From: Dialister succinatiphilus YIT 11850
GTDB lineage: Bacteria > Bacillota > Negativicutes > Veillonellales > Dialisteraceae
Length of the DNA stretch: 64,000 nucleotides
Assembly: GCF_000242435.1 (NCBI RefSeq)
Contig: NZ_JH591189.1
Location: 177,235-241,234 of the forward strand
Reading direction: 5' to 3'
The position numbers and the translations under genes are program-made. The notes under the pieces are model-generated. The model made no database searches, was not told where the DNA came from, and saw only the letters and a program-made list of their open reading frames with translations. Shown here one piece after another: positions 1 through 8,648 of this stretch. The stretch's first letter is position 1, and every line of letters starts with the position of its first letter.

Positions 1-2289
1 ATGCATCCCTGGTGGAAGCGGAGCCCTGTGTATTCCAGTGCCGCTCTTCTGGCCGCTCTTTTATGGGACGCACCTTCTGACGAGGAGAGAATAGAAGCAG
101 TGCAGCAGGACCTGATCCACCTGGCCTGGGGAAAAGATTACGACTTCTGGCCGGAAAATGAGGTAATGTATTCCGATAGAGAACATGCGGATGGATTTAG
201 GGATGGAAGATATTGCCATGATGAATTCGATGAGAAAATTCTGGATAAGTGGTATCCGGGCGACACATATCGGGACTCCTGGGAATGGGGAGGCATTCAA
301 CCCACGCTGATTCATGAGGAGAGACCCATCATCTGTGATCCCTTTTGTGGATATGGCGGCCTGGAGCTGGCGGCTGACAAACTGGCACTCTCTGTGAAGG
401 CTGGCGACCTGAATCCTGTGGCCGCACTTCTTACCAGAGCAGTTCTGGAACTCCCTCGATTCTGTGCAGACTGGGATCCCATCAATCCTGGGATCCAGTC
501 CGATTTTGAAGCAATCATCGGAGATGCAGGTGATGATCTCCTTTACTATGGAGAACGGCTGAAAGAGAAAGTTTACAAAAAAATGGCGTCCTTCTATCCG
601 GACATTGCATTGCCTGATGGAACAAAGGCCCCTGCCTACGCCTATGTGTGGGTAAGGACTATGAAATGCCCCAACCCTGCCTGCGGATACGAAATGCCCA
701 TGGCCGGCAGTTTTATCCTTTCGGAGCAGAAGGGAAAAGAATTCTGGGCAGAGCCGGTCTGGGAAGAGGGAAAGCTTCATTTCCATGTGCATCGGGGACT
801 GTGCCCGGAGGATAAGAAAACCAATAAGCATGGAAGCCGGGGCGCCCGCTTTATCTGCCCCCACTGCGGTGCTATTACAACGGATCAAAGTGTAATAGAA
901 GCAGGGCAGAAGGGGCAGCTTCATTACCGGATGATGGCGGTGGCGGCAGAAACCAAAGAAAGCCGTATCTTTGTAGAACCCGATGAGGCGCAGCTTCGTG
1001 CAGCCAAAGCGAGAAAGACAAAGGATGTGCCGGAAGGCCGGATTCCCGATAATTCCCGCTGGTTTTCCACACCCCGTTTTGGAATGAAAAACTTCTCCGA
1101 TCTTTATCTTCCCCGTCAGATGTATCTTTTGGAATCCATGTGCAGCCTGCTTCCTGATGTAATCAGGGAAATTCAGAAGGATGTTGACCATGCTTTGGGA
1201 AATACAACTCCTGATACCCGCTCATTGGAAGAGGGGGGGACAGGTTCTACCGCTTACAGCCAGGCATTGGGTGTGTATCTGGGACTTGCCATCAGCTATT
1301 TGTCGGATTATCAGTCCACCTGCTGCTCCTGGGACCATCGGAAAGGATATTTACGTTCTTCCATTACGAGGAATGCACTTCCCATGACATGGGTCATAGG
1401 GGAGGGGAATCCTTTTTCCACGGTTTCGGGTAATTTTGATTCTCTTGTGAAAAAAATCGCTCCGGGCTTTTATTACAGCTTTGTGGGAATAAGAGTGAAG
1501 GAGGGAGATACGTGTAAGACGTTATATCCCAATAAGATTGAAGTGAAGCAGGTAAATGCGCTGCAGATTTCATTTCCCAAGGACTCTGTCCTTTTTACGG
1601 AACTTCCCTACTATGATCATATAGGATATGCCGATTTATCGGATTACTACTATATTTGGCTGAGGAAATGCCTGAAGGATATCTATCCGGAGCTGTTTTC
1701 GGAAAAGGAGACGCCAAAGGATGAACTTTCTTCTATTCCGGAACATTATGGCGGAAACAGGGAAAAAGCCCTGGCAGCCTATCGTAATGGATTAACGCAG
1801 CTTTTCACCCATTTCTATCCGTCTGCCTCTACAGAGTATCCATCCCTTGTCTTCTTCGAGTACCAGGAGGACGAAGAGGCGCCTAATGCTGAGAATAAGA
1901 AAGCAGGGCTTTCTCCTTTTGGTTATCTGCTGAAAAGCATAATGAACAGCGGATTTATGATTACTGCCCTGTGGCCCATTCGGACGGCCAGGGCAGGAGT
2001 GGCAGGCAAATCCATACGGACTGCTGTGGTTTTCCGTAAGGGCGGGGAAAAGAGACCGGCCGCTTCGAAGAGAGATTTCATCGCGGCACTAAAAAGAGAA
2101 TTACCTGACATTTTGGGTAAAGCTTATGAAGGAACGGATGATGAAAAGGATCGGTATATTGTGGGACTGGGTATGGGCCTCCAGATTTTTACAAGCTTCC
2201 GGTCTGTGCTCAATGCAGATGGAAGCACTATGACACTGGAAGAGGCGCTGCCCATTCTGAGGCAGACAATTGACAGGAGGGAATCATGA
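1..2289 (+). CDS. DUF1156-type DNA methylase, 5'-truncated by window
   Basis: Large SAM-dependent DNA methylase of the DUF1156 family, probably the modification subunit of a defence system. The first residues (HPWWKRSPVYSSAALLAALL) match the family block usually preceded by some 35-40 residues, so the true start is probably left of the window and the ATG at position 1 is internal. Seen: the SAM-binding motif DPFCGYGG at residues 113-120, Cys-rich pairs near residues 223-228 and 285-288 that could bind zinc, and the C-terminal block ELPYYDHIGYADLSDYYY from residue 534. In N6-adenine methylases this block normally begins (D/N/S)PP(Y/F); here it reads ELPY, so the catalytic motif is atypical. 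The stop overlaps the next start (ATGA), implying translational coupling with the DUF499 ATPase. Family call is secure; enzymatic activity is not. Confidence 0.85.
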   Translation: MHPWWKRSPVYSSAALLAALLWDAPSDEERIEAVQQDLIHLAWGKDYDFWPENEVMYSDREHADGFRDGRYCHDEFDEKILDKWYPGDTYRDSWEWGGIQPTLIHEERPIICDPFCGYGGLELAADKLALSVKAGDLNPVAALLTRAVLELPRFCADWDPINPGIQSDFEAIIGDAGDDLLYYGERLKEKVYKKMASFYPDIALPDGTKAPAYAYVWVRTMKCPNPACGYEMPMAGSFILSEQKGKEFWAEPVWEEGKLHFHVHRGLCPEDKKTNKHGSRGARFICPHCGAITTDQSVIEAGQKGQLHYRMMAVAAETKESRIFVEPDEAQLRAAKARKTKDVPEGRIPDNSRWFSTPRFGMKNFSDLYLPRQMYLLESMCSLLPDVIREIQKDVDHALGNTTPDTRSLEEGGTGSTAYSQALGVYLGLAISYLSDYQSTCCSWDHRKGYLRSSITRNALPMTWVIGEGNPFSTVSGNFDSLVKKIAPGFYYSFVGIRVKEGDTCKTLYPNKIEVKQVNALQISFPKDSVLFTELPYYDHIGYADLSDYYYIWLRKCLKDIYPELFSEKETPKDELSSIPEHYGGNREKALAAYRNGLTQLFTHFYPSASTEYPSLVFFEYQEDEEAPNAENKKAGLSPFGYLLKSIMNSGFMITALWPIRTARAGVAGKSIRTAVVFRKGGEKRPAASKRDFIAALKRELPDILGKAYEGTDDEKDRYIVGLGMGLQIFTSFRSVLNADGSTMTLEEALPILRQTIDRRES

Positions 2290-5200
2290 TGCCGGAGAAA
2301 AGTAATTATGATATGGTGCAGGAGGGATTTAATATTCTTCTGCCCATGCTTTCCGGATATGTATGTGCGGAAATGCACAGGATCTATGGAAATCAGTGGT
2401 GGATGGAAGTGCGGGAAGCACTGACAGACACCGATCATCATGAGGCGGATGTACCGGTGGACGGTACCTATGCTATGCTGCAGGACTCCCTGGATATGTC
2501 CAACTGCCTTCGTCTCATCAACCGTCGGTGGAGATACGTATTCAGTCAGAAAATGTCCCTCAGCCACAGAAACTGGGCCTCTGAGCTGCAGGGGGTGCGA
2601 AATAAGGTGGCTCATCGGGGCTCCGGCGATTTATCCCAGGGAGATGCGGAACGGGCGCTGGACACCATGGCTCGCTTGTGTGAAAGCATCGACGCGGAAG
2701 CGACAGAACAAATCCGTGCTTTGTACCGCCAGCTTAGGTATGGCTCAAAGGAAGGAACTACCGGCGTTACGGAAAATACGACACCGGTGGATCAGCTGAA
2801 GGCAAAAAATAAGGATAACATTGCCGATGTAGTCAAGTACAAGGTCATAGATAATCTGCCAAGCTGGCGGGATGTGATGGAACCCCATCCCGATGTGGCG
2901 GAAGGCAGGTATCGGGCAGCGGAATTTGCGGCAGACCTGGCCCAGGTGGCCAGAGGCGAGGGTGCCTACGAATACAGGGATCCGGTGGAGTTCTTTAATC
3001 GTACCTATGTGACAGAAGGCATGAAGACACTTCTGGTGCAGTCTCTGGAAAGGGTGTCCGGTAAGGGCGGAGAACCGGTAATCCAGCTTAAAACAGCCTT
3101 TGGCGGCGGCAAGACCCACAGTATGCTGGCCCTTTATCATATGCTTCGCGGTAAAACGACCATCGATTCCATTCCCGTGGTGAAACCGGCACTGGAAAAA
3201 GCAGGGCTTACAGCACTGCCGAAGGCCAATGTAGCTGTATTGGTCGGAACGGCACTGGATCCATCAAAACGGAAAAATCCGGCCACACTTCCCGGTTATA
3301 CAGTGAGCACCATCTGGGGCGAAATGGCCTTCCAGCTGGTGACCTCTGCAGGGAAACCGGAGCTCTATGGGAAGTACATCCGTGATGCAGACCGTAAGGG
3401 AACTTCGCCGGGCTCTGAAAATCTGAAAAATCTTTTCAATGAGTGCGGCCCCTGCCTCATACTGATGGACGAACTGGTGGCCTATGGAAAGAAACTGTAT
3501 GGGAAGGATGACCTGCCGGCGGGTACCTATGATAACTTTATTACCTTTATCCAGGAAGTAACGGAGGCGGCAAGAGCCAGCGCAAACAGTCTGGTGGTGG
3601 CATCTATTCCGGAGTCCGATATTGAAATCGGTGGCGCAGCAGGGCAGAAGGTATTGGAGACCATCCAGCATACCTTCGGCAGAATGGAAGCCATCTGGAA
3701 ACCGGTAGCTGCCAGCGAAGGCTTTGAAGTGGTACGGCGCAGACTTTTCCTGCGCTGCAAGGATGATGCAGCCAGGGAAAAGGTGTGTGAAGTCTTCAGT
3801 CAGATGTACAGAGATCATCCCGACGAATTTCCTGTGGAGGCCAGGGAGCTGGACTATAAAAATCGTCTGATTTCCAGCTATCCTATCCATCCGGAGGTTT
3901 TTGACAGGCTTTATGAAGACTGGGCTACTTTGGAAGATTTCCAGCGTACCAGAGGTGTGCTGCGCCTCATGGCGGCGGTGATTCATGCACTGTGGATGGC
4001 CAATGATGAAAGCCCCATGATCATGCCGGGCTCCCTGCCCTTGGATACATCGGGCGTGCGGGAGGAGCTGCTGCGCTACTTGCCGGAGACATGGAGCAGT
4101 ATTGTAGATAAGGAAGTGGATGGAAAAGAGTCCGTTCCCTACGAAAAAGAAAAGTCCAATCCTCATTACGCACAGCGTATGGCCTGCCGGCGGGTGGCAA
4201 GAACCATCATGCTGGGCAGTGCGCCCGGAACGGCAGCCATGAGAAATCAGGGCATCCGGGGAATCGAGATTTCCGGAATCATGCTGGGAACCGTGCAGCC
4301 AGGAGAAAATCCGGCACTCTTTAAGGATGCGCTGAATACACTCCACGGATCGCTGGTGTATCTGTATACCAGTCCCAACGGCAGCCGTTACTGGTATGAT
4401 ACGAAGCCTACGCTGAAGAAGACAGCCGAAGACAGGGCTTCCCAGTTCTCTTCCGCCAATGTGGAGGAAGAACTGGAAAGAAGACTGAGAAAGGTCCGCA
4501 AAGAACCTCCCTTTGGAGGCATCCACATCTGCCCCGATTCTTCCAATGATGTGCCCGATGAGCAGCGGGTGCGTCTGGTCATCCTGAAGCCGGCGGATAC
4601 GTACAAGCAGACTGATTCCAGGGCTATGAAAATGGCGGAGGATATTTTAAATAACCGCGGCACATCACCTCGTATGTATAAGAATATGCTTGTCTTCATG
4701 GCACCGGATGCCAATAAGCTGGGCGCCCTGGTGCAGGAAACAAGACGGTATCTGGCGTGGAGCTCTATCGATAAGGAAAAGGAAGAGCTCAATCTGGATG
4801 GAAACCAGAGACGGGAGACTGAAAACAATTTAAAGCGCAGCAGCCAGACAGTGGACATGCGTCTTAAGGAACTATACTGCCATCTGCTGGTGCCATCCAT
4901 CGATGAATATGGCGATATGAAGAAAGTTTTATGGGATCCAATCAATGTGGGTGGCGGCACTGATACGATTCCCACCAAAGCAAGCCGGAGCTTGGAGGGA
5001 GCGGAGCAGCTCATCATCAAATGGGCACCGACGCTTTTGAAAATGACACTGGACGATATGCTGTGGAAGGACGTCAATCATATTTCCATCAAAAGATTAT
5101 GGGATTATCTAAGCACCTACCTCTACCTGCCAAGACTTTCCGAATTCAACGTTTTGGAAGGAGCTATCCGCGACGGACTGGAATCCAAGGAATTCTTCGC

Positions 5201-5693
5201 CCTGGCAGCCGATTTCGATGGAACGCGCTATGTGGACCTGAAACTGGGGCAGCCGGCCTTCAGTCTTCATGACTCGGACCTTCTGGTCAAGGTGGATGTG
5301 GCAAAGAAGCAGCTGGAAGAGGACAGGAAAAGGAAAGAAGAAAACCATCCAAAGAATGTGGAAACGGATCCGGAACCGAATATCAACGGTTATCCTTCCT
5401 CTTCCATTGAAAGCAATTCCCACAGTGATTCCACAGTGTCTGATTCCCAGAAAAAGGCCAGAAATACCCATTTCTTCATGTCGGCCAATCTGGATTCCCT
5501 CCGGGCTATTCGGGATATGGGTACATACCTGAAAGAGGTCATCAACCACCTGGAAGAAGTAGATGGAGCGAAGGTGACTATCACCCTTGATGTGCAGATG
5601 GAAGCGCCGAACGGAACACCCGATGATACGGTGCGGACTGTGAGTGAGAACTGCAGAACACTGAAGGTAAAAGAATTTGGATTTGATGATTAA
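2286..5693 (+). CDS. DUF499 ATPase with N-terminal Swt1-type HEPN domain
   Basis: P-loop ATPase of 1135 residues, the usual partner of DUF1156 methylases in predicted anti-phage islands (the helicase-methylase-ATPase or 'Hma' type and DISARM-related sets). Seen: an N-terminal helical region of about 140 residues with RNKVAH at 105-110, the R-x4-6-H signature of HEPN RNases, resembling the Swt1 HEPN family; Walker A FGGGKTHS from residue 272; Walker B LILMDEL with D395-E396; and a charged low-complexity stretch near residues 1000-1060 before the C-terminus. It overlaps the methylase by 4 bp. The helicase expected in such systems is not found downstream, so it would lie left of the window or be absent. 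Inference: ATP-driven DNA-sensing or translocating subunit with a possible RNase activity. Family call good, mechanism unknown. Confidence 0.85.
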   Translation: MMPEKSNYDMVQEGFNILLPMLSGYVCAEMHRIYGNQWWMEVREALTDTDHHEADVPVDGTYAMLQDSLDMSNCLRLINRRWRYVFSQKMSLSHRNWASELQGVRNKVAHRGSGDLSQGDAERALDTMARLCESIDAEATEQIRALYRQLRYGSKEGTTGVTENTTPVDQLKAKNKDNIADVVKYKVIDNLPSWRDVMEPHPDVAEGRYRAAEFAADLAQVARGEGAYEYRDPVEFFNRTYVTEGMKTLLVQSLERVSGKGGEPVIQLKTAFGGGKTHSMLALYHMLRGKTTIDSIPVVKPALEKAGLTALPKANVAVLVGTALDPSKRKNPATLPGYTVSTIWGEMAFQLVTSAGKPELYGKYIRDADRKGTSPGSENLKNLFNECGPCLILMDELVAYGKKLYGKDDLPAGTYDNFITFIQEVTEAARASANSLVVASIPESDIEIGGAAGQKVLETIQHTFGRMEAIWKPVAASEGFEVVRRRLFLRCKDDAAREKVCEVFSQMYRDHPDEFPVEARELDYKNRLISSYPIHPEVFDRLYEDWATLEDFQRTRGVLRLMAAVIHALWMANDESPMIMPGSLPLDTSGVREELLRYLPETWSSIVDKEVDGKESVPYEKEKSNPHYAQRMACRRVARTIMLGSAPGTAAMRNQGIRGIEISGIMLGTVQPGENPALFKDALNTLHGSLVYLYTSPNGSRYWYDTKPTLKKTAEDRASQFSSANVEEELERRLRKVRKEPPFGGIHICPDSSNDVPDEQRVRLVILKPADTYKQTDSRAMKMAEDILNNRGTSPRMYKNMLVFMAPDANKLGALVQETRRYLAWSSIDKEKEELNLDGNQRRETENNLKRSSQTVDMRLKELYCHLLVPSIDEYGDMKKVLWDPINVGGGTDTIPTKASRSLEGAEQLIIKWAPTLLKMTLDDMLWKDVNHISIKRLWDYLSTYLYLPRLSEFNVLEGAIRDGLESKEFFALAADFDGTRYVDLKLGQPAFSLHDSDLLVKVDVAKKQLEEDRKRKEENHPKNVETDPEPNINGYPSSSIESNSHSDSTVSDSQKKARNTHFFMSANLDSLRAIRDMGTYLKEVINHLEEVDGAKVTITLDVQMEAPNGTPDDTVRTVSENCRTLKVKEFGFDD

Positions 5694-5776
5694 GATCTCA
5701 CAACATTCAATTCATTATTTGGAGTCAGCTGACGCAGCGTCAGTCAGGTAGTCCTTTTGAGGCCTGGATGGCCCAC

Positions 5777-5844
5777 ACAAAAATAGCCTGATGATGTCAA
5801 TGCCGGTCTTTAGGGACCCGTTTACATCATCAGGCTATTTTTGT
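5777..5844 (+). terminator. Hairpin terminator after methylase-ATPase operon
   Basis: A perfect 21-bp inverted repeat (arms 5777-5797 and 5824-5844, 26-nt loop) whose outer bases give a run of five T on the right and five A on the left. It lies 84 bp after the DUF499 stop and could work in both directions. Confidence 0.75.
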
Positions 5845-6024
5845 ACCCTAAATCAGGCCTTAAAAGACCTTCTGTACCGGTCAGTGCCGTCAATCCTCCC
5901 AATGCATCGAATGTCCTATAAGCGAGACTCCAGATAAAGGGCAATCCACCATATAAAGGATAAGATGAAAGGGTACAATAAAAGATATGATATAATCAAA
6001 ATAAAAAAGACAGGAGATGAGATA

Positions 6025-6714
6025 ATGGATCTTTATGAAGAGGCTGTAGCCACAGAGTATATGACTCTGATTCAGGCATTAAAGTGTCTTCCTGGAGTCA
6101 TGCCTAACAAATCAAAAGAAATTATGAGTCCTGATTACAGTGGAGTTGAGTATTCGCGATACAAAATAGGTAAAACAGAGTTAACAGAAGCGGATTATAA
6201 TGAATTATGGATTGAAATACCATCCCCATATGGAAAAACAATCAGAACCAGCCCCCAGGGGGCCAGGATACTCTTAAAACTGTACTATAACGGAGATTTA
6301 ATATTAAAAAAAGGAGAGAAGATTTCCAAAGAGACAGGATTACAGGAATATATTGAAAAAGGAAAGTACTTTGCTCAAAAAGCGGAGCAGCTTAGACGTG
6401 ATGATGAGCATAGGGCGTATCTTTTGGAAAATCCGGAAAAAATTAAGGAATCTGACTTTTCATATGGTCTGTTAGATAAATTATTTTGGAAAAAGTTTGG
6501 TGCCATACGCGGTGCAGAATCACTGGTCTTAGATGGGATTGAGGTAACTAAATATGTTTCCGTGTATAAAAGTAATTCAGGCAAAAGCCAGGATTCAGAA
6601 GTAGTTTTCAGTTGGGTAGATTCCAATGGCGAGAAGCAAGTACTCAAAAAGGCAAGCAGCTTCAAGGAAAATCGTCGAAATGACCCTGATAGGGATTGGG
6701 GATTGCCGGATTAA
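6025..6714 (+). CDS. Hypothetical protein, 229 aa
   Basis: I do not recognise this family. I chose the ATG at 6025 because AGGAGA lies 8 bp upstream; the open frame itself extends upstream to 5965 without a good ribosome site. The product is soluble, with no signal peptide or membrane segment. Visible features are a middle region rich in Lys/Glu (about residues 80-150), probably helical, and a C-terminal part (about 155-229) with alternating hydrophobic residues consistent with beta structure, ending in the polar tail RRNDPDRDWGLPD. It stands alone between the terminators at 5777 and 6731, next to defence-type genes on both sides. It could be a small accessory protein of the island, but nothing in the sequence says so. 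Confidence 0.7.
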   Translation: MDLYEEAVATEYMTLIQALKCLPGVMPNKSKEIMSPDYSGVEYSRYKIGKTELTEADYNELWIEIPSPYGKTIRTSPQGARILLKLYYNGDLILKKGEKISKETGLQEYIEKGKYFAQKAEQLRRDDEHRAYLLENPEKIKESDFSYGLLDKLFWKKFGAIRGAESLVLDGIEVTKYVSVYKSNSGKSQDSEVVFSWVDSNGEKQVLKKASSFKENRRNDPDRDWGLPD

Positions 6715-6730
6715 TCTTTTATATCATATA

Positions 6731-6756
6731 AAAAAGCTCCCGGAGGGGAGCTTTTT
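6731..6756 (+). terminator. Bidirectional terminator
   Basis: 11-bp arms (AAAAAGCTCCC and its complement) around a 4-nt loop, with T-runs on both strands. It separates the convergent ends of the hypothetical gene (6714) and the minus-strand nuclease-helicase (6766). Confidence 0.85.
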
Positions 6757-6765
6757 GTGTCAGGA

Positions 6766-8637
6766 TTACTTGAGACGGCTTTCAACATATTTCCTGGTGT
6801 CTTCATCCAGGAAATAAACATAGCAGCCTTTCATGCCGCGGGTGAAGAGGACGCGGTATGTATTTTTGATCATCTGGAGGAAAGATTCTCCAGCCCGGCC
6901 AACGGTTCTATCTTTAGTGTTTTCCGGATGACCAATCCACTGCTGGCTGGAAATATCATAGACCATGTCTTTTCCTACAATGACACCTGCATAGTCGAAT
7001 TCAAATCCCTGGGCGGAGTAGATGCAACCAATCTGAGAGAAGCCGTGGGGGTCCGAAGCCCAGAGGTCGGAACTGGGAATACCTTTGCTTTTCAGTACGC
7101 TGGCAGAAAGTTTAGGGTTTGCGTTCCATGGCCGCCTGTAGGAGCCGATGACTACGTCTTTGTGAAGGTTTCCATCAGGATCCAGTGGAATCGTCCAGTC
7201 CCAACAGAATCCGGCTACCATTCTTGCTGTATAGCCTTCCTGTACTTTTTCTTTCAGCATGTCTTCCACTTCCTGGGGAGTATCCATAATGCGGAAGTCA
7301 AAGCTTTCTTCATGGCTGTCCCAGATGGCGTTGGCTGTCTTCTTGATATCAAGTACATTGTCAATCCATTTGACGAAGGAGTCGGACCCGAGGCAGCGGA
7401 ACTCTGTTCTTAAAATATAGCGGGCTACCCGGCATTCCATATTTTCAGCGTGCTGCTCAATGTAGGCGGCTGATCCGATTTCACCGGGGCGCACGACCTG
7501 ACGATCATCAATGAAGAAGACTGTCACCAGTCCGGCAGAAAGAAGCTCGTCAATCTGCTCTCTGCTGGTGCGGGGCTGGAACCGGTTGTTACTGGATTTG
7601 CGGATGCGGTGGGCTTCATCACAGATGATGACGGGAACCTGGTTGGGCTGGGCCCACATGTAGTTATTGAAGTATTTGAACTGACGGGCGTATGCGGCAC
7701 CTACTTTGGCACGAAGGGTGCTGGTAAAGGCGCGGGATCCGGTGGCATAGTGAGTTTCTATGTTCTTCAGAGACAGGTCTGCAAGAAGGTTCAGTGCAAT
7801 TACAGATTTCCCGGTTCCCGGACCGCCGCGGACAAGGATGCAGTATTTCTGACCGCTCTGTAACGCATGGCGCACTTTGGACATAATCTTGTCGTAAACC
7901 AGTTTCTGTTCATCCAAAAGTATATAGTCCTTGTTTCCCTTGATCATGTTCCCTACATGGTCCATCAGCTTTTTACTCACGTGGGCAGGGCTTCTGGCGA
8001 TGCGGTCTGCAATGGGGAGCCCCTGGCCTTCTGAAAGGCGGGAGGTGAGGAATTTTTCAAAGTCCTGCTCCCTGTCAATGGTATAGGCAGGGTATTTTTC
8101 CAGGATATGGTCGAATTTGGAATCGGTCAATGCATCATGAGGCTTGATATGGTAATTATGAAGATAGGCGCATGCAGACAGGGTGACAGGATCCTCCTGA
8201 GTGAAAGCGGTGTTCACATCGTTAAGGTAGGAAACGTACTGGCCCACCTGGACAGAGGGATGGAGGACTTCTTTATAGCCATCTGCAAAGCGGGTGAAAA
8301 CTTCTCCGTCACCATCTATTTCTGAACAGTCAGACCACTGTTTGAGCTCGATGATGACAGCATTGTCCTCATGACGGCTGTTCTTCCCTGCAATGAGGCA
8401 GTCCAGCCGTTTGGAGGCCAGGGGCATCTGGTATTCCAGAAGAATCCCATGGTCATAGAGTCCCAGCTTATCAAAGACATTGGCCAGTTCCCGAAGAGAG
8501 TTTTCCCAGGATTGGTATTCACCCTTACTGGGCTGTTCCTGAAAGGCTTTGTAATAGCTTAATGCCAGTTTAGATGCAATGGTACCATGCAGTCCTTCCC
8601 AAATGAATGCTTTTGATGGACCTTCATAGAGCTTCAT
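6766..8637 (-). CDS. PD-(D/E)XK nuclease - SF1-like helicase (DUF2075), copy 2
   Basis: Two-domain protein of 623 residues. The N-terminus carries a nuclease-like core RLDCLIAG...VIIELKQW with D79, E97 and K99 in the D...ExK arrangement of PD-(D/E)XK nucleases. From about residue 240 a P-loop helicase-like domain of the DUF2075 (Schlafen group 3-related) type follows, with Walker A GGPGTGKS at 271-278, Walker B VIICDEAHR and the later motif FIDDRQVVRPGE. The C-terminal block (IGCIYSAQGFEFDYAGVIVG, then NTYRVLFTRGMKGCYV) matches helicase motifs V-VI. The start has AGGAGG upstream and lies 11 bp after the stop of the paralogue at 8649-10532, so both are one operon. DUF2075 proteins are common in defence islands and are thought to act on DNA or RNA; the substrate is unknown. 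Confidence 0.85.
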   Translation of the reverse strand: MKLYEGPSKAFIWEGLHGTIASKLALSYYKAFQEQPSKGEYQSWENSLRELANVFDKLGLYDHGILLEYQMPLASKRLDCLIAGKNSRHEDNAVIIELKQWSDCSEIDGDGEVFTRFADGYKEVLHPSVQVGQYVSYLNDVNTAFTQEDPVTLSACAYLHNYHIKPHDALTDSKFDHILEKYPAYTIDREQDFEKFLTSRLSEGQGLPIADRIARSPAHVSKKLMDHVGNMIKGNKDYILLDEQKLVYDKIMSKVRHALQSGQKYCILVRGGPGTGKSVIALNLLADLSLKNIETHYATGSRAFTSTLRAKVGAAYARQFKYFNNYMWAQPNQVPVIICDEAHRIRKSSNNRFQPRTSREQIDELLSAGLVTVFFIDDRQVVRPGEIGSAAYIEQHAENMECRVARYILRTEFRCLGSDSFVKWIDNVLDIKKTANAIWDSHEESFDFRIMDTPQEVEDMLKEKVQEGYTARMVAGFCWDWTIPLDPDGNLHKDVVIGSYRRPWNANPKLSASVLKSKGIPSSDLWASDPHGFSQIGCIYSAQGFEFDYAGVIVGKDMVYDISSQQWIGHPENTKDRTVGRAGESFLQMIKNTYRVLFTRGMKGCYVYFLDEDTRKYVESRLK

Positions 8638-8648
8638 ATGAGCGCCTC

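Noticed and set aside
3264..4526. 420-codon open frame on the minus strand
   Set aside because: Lies entirely opposite the DUF499 ATPase, whose domains are intact; no ribosome site and Cys/His-rich composition typical of a shadow frame.
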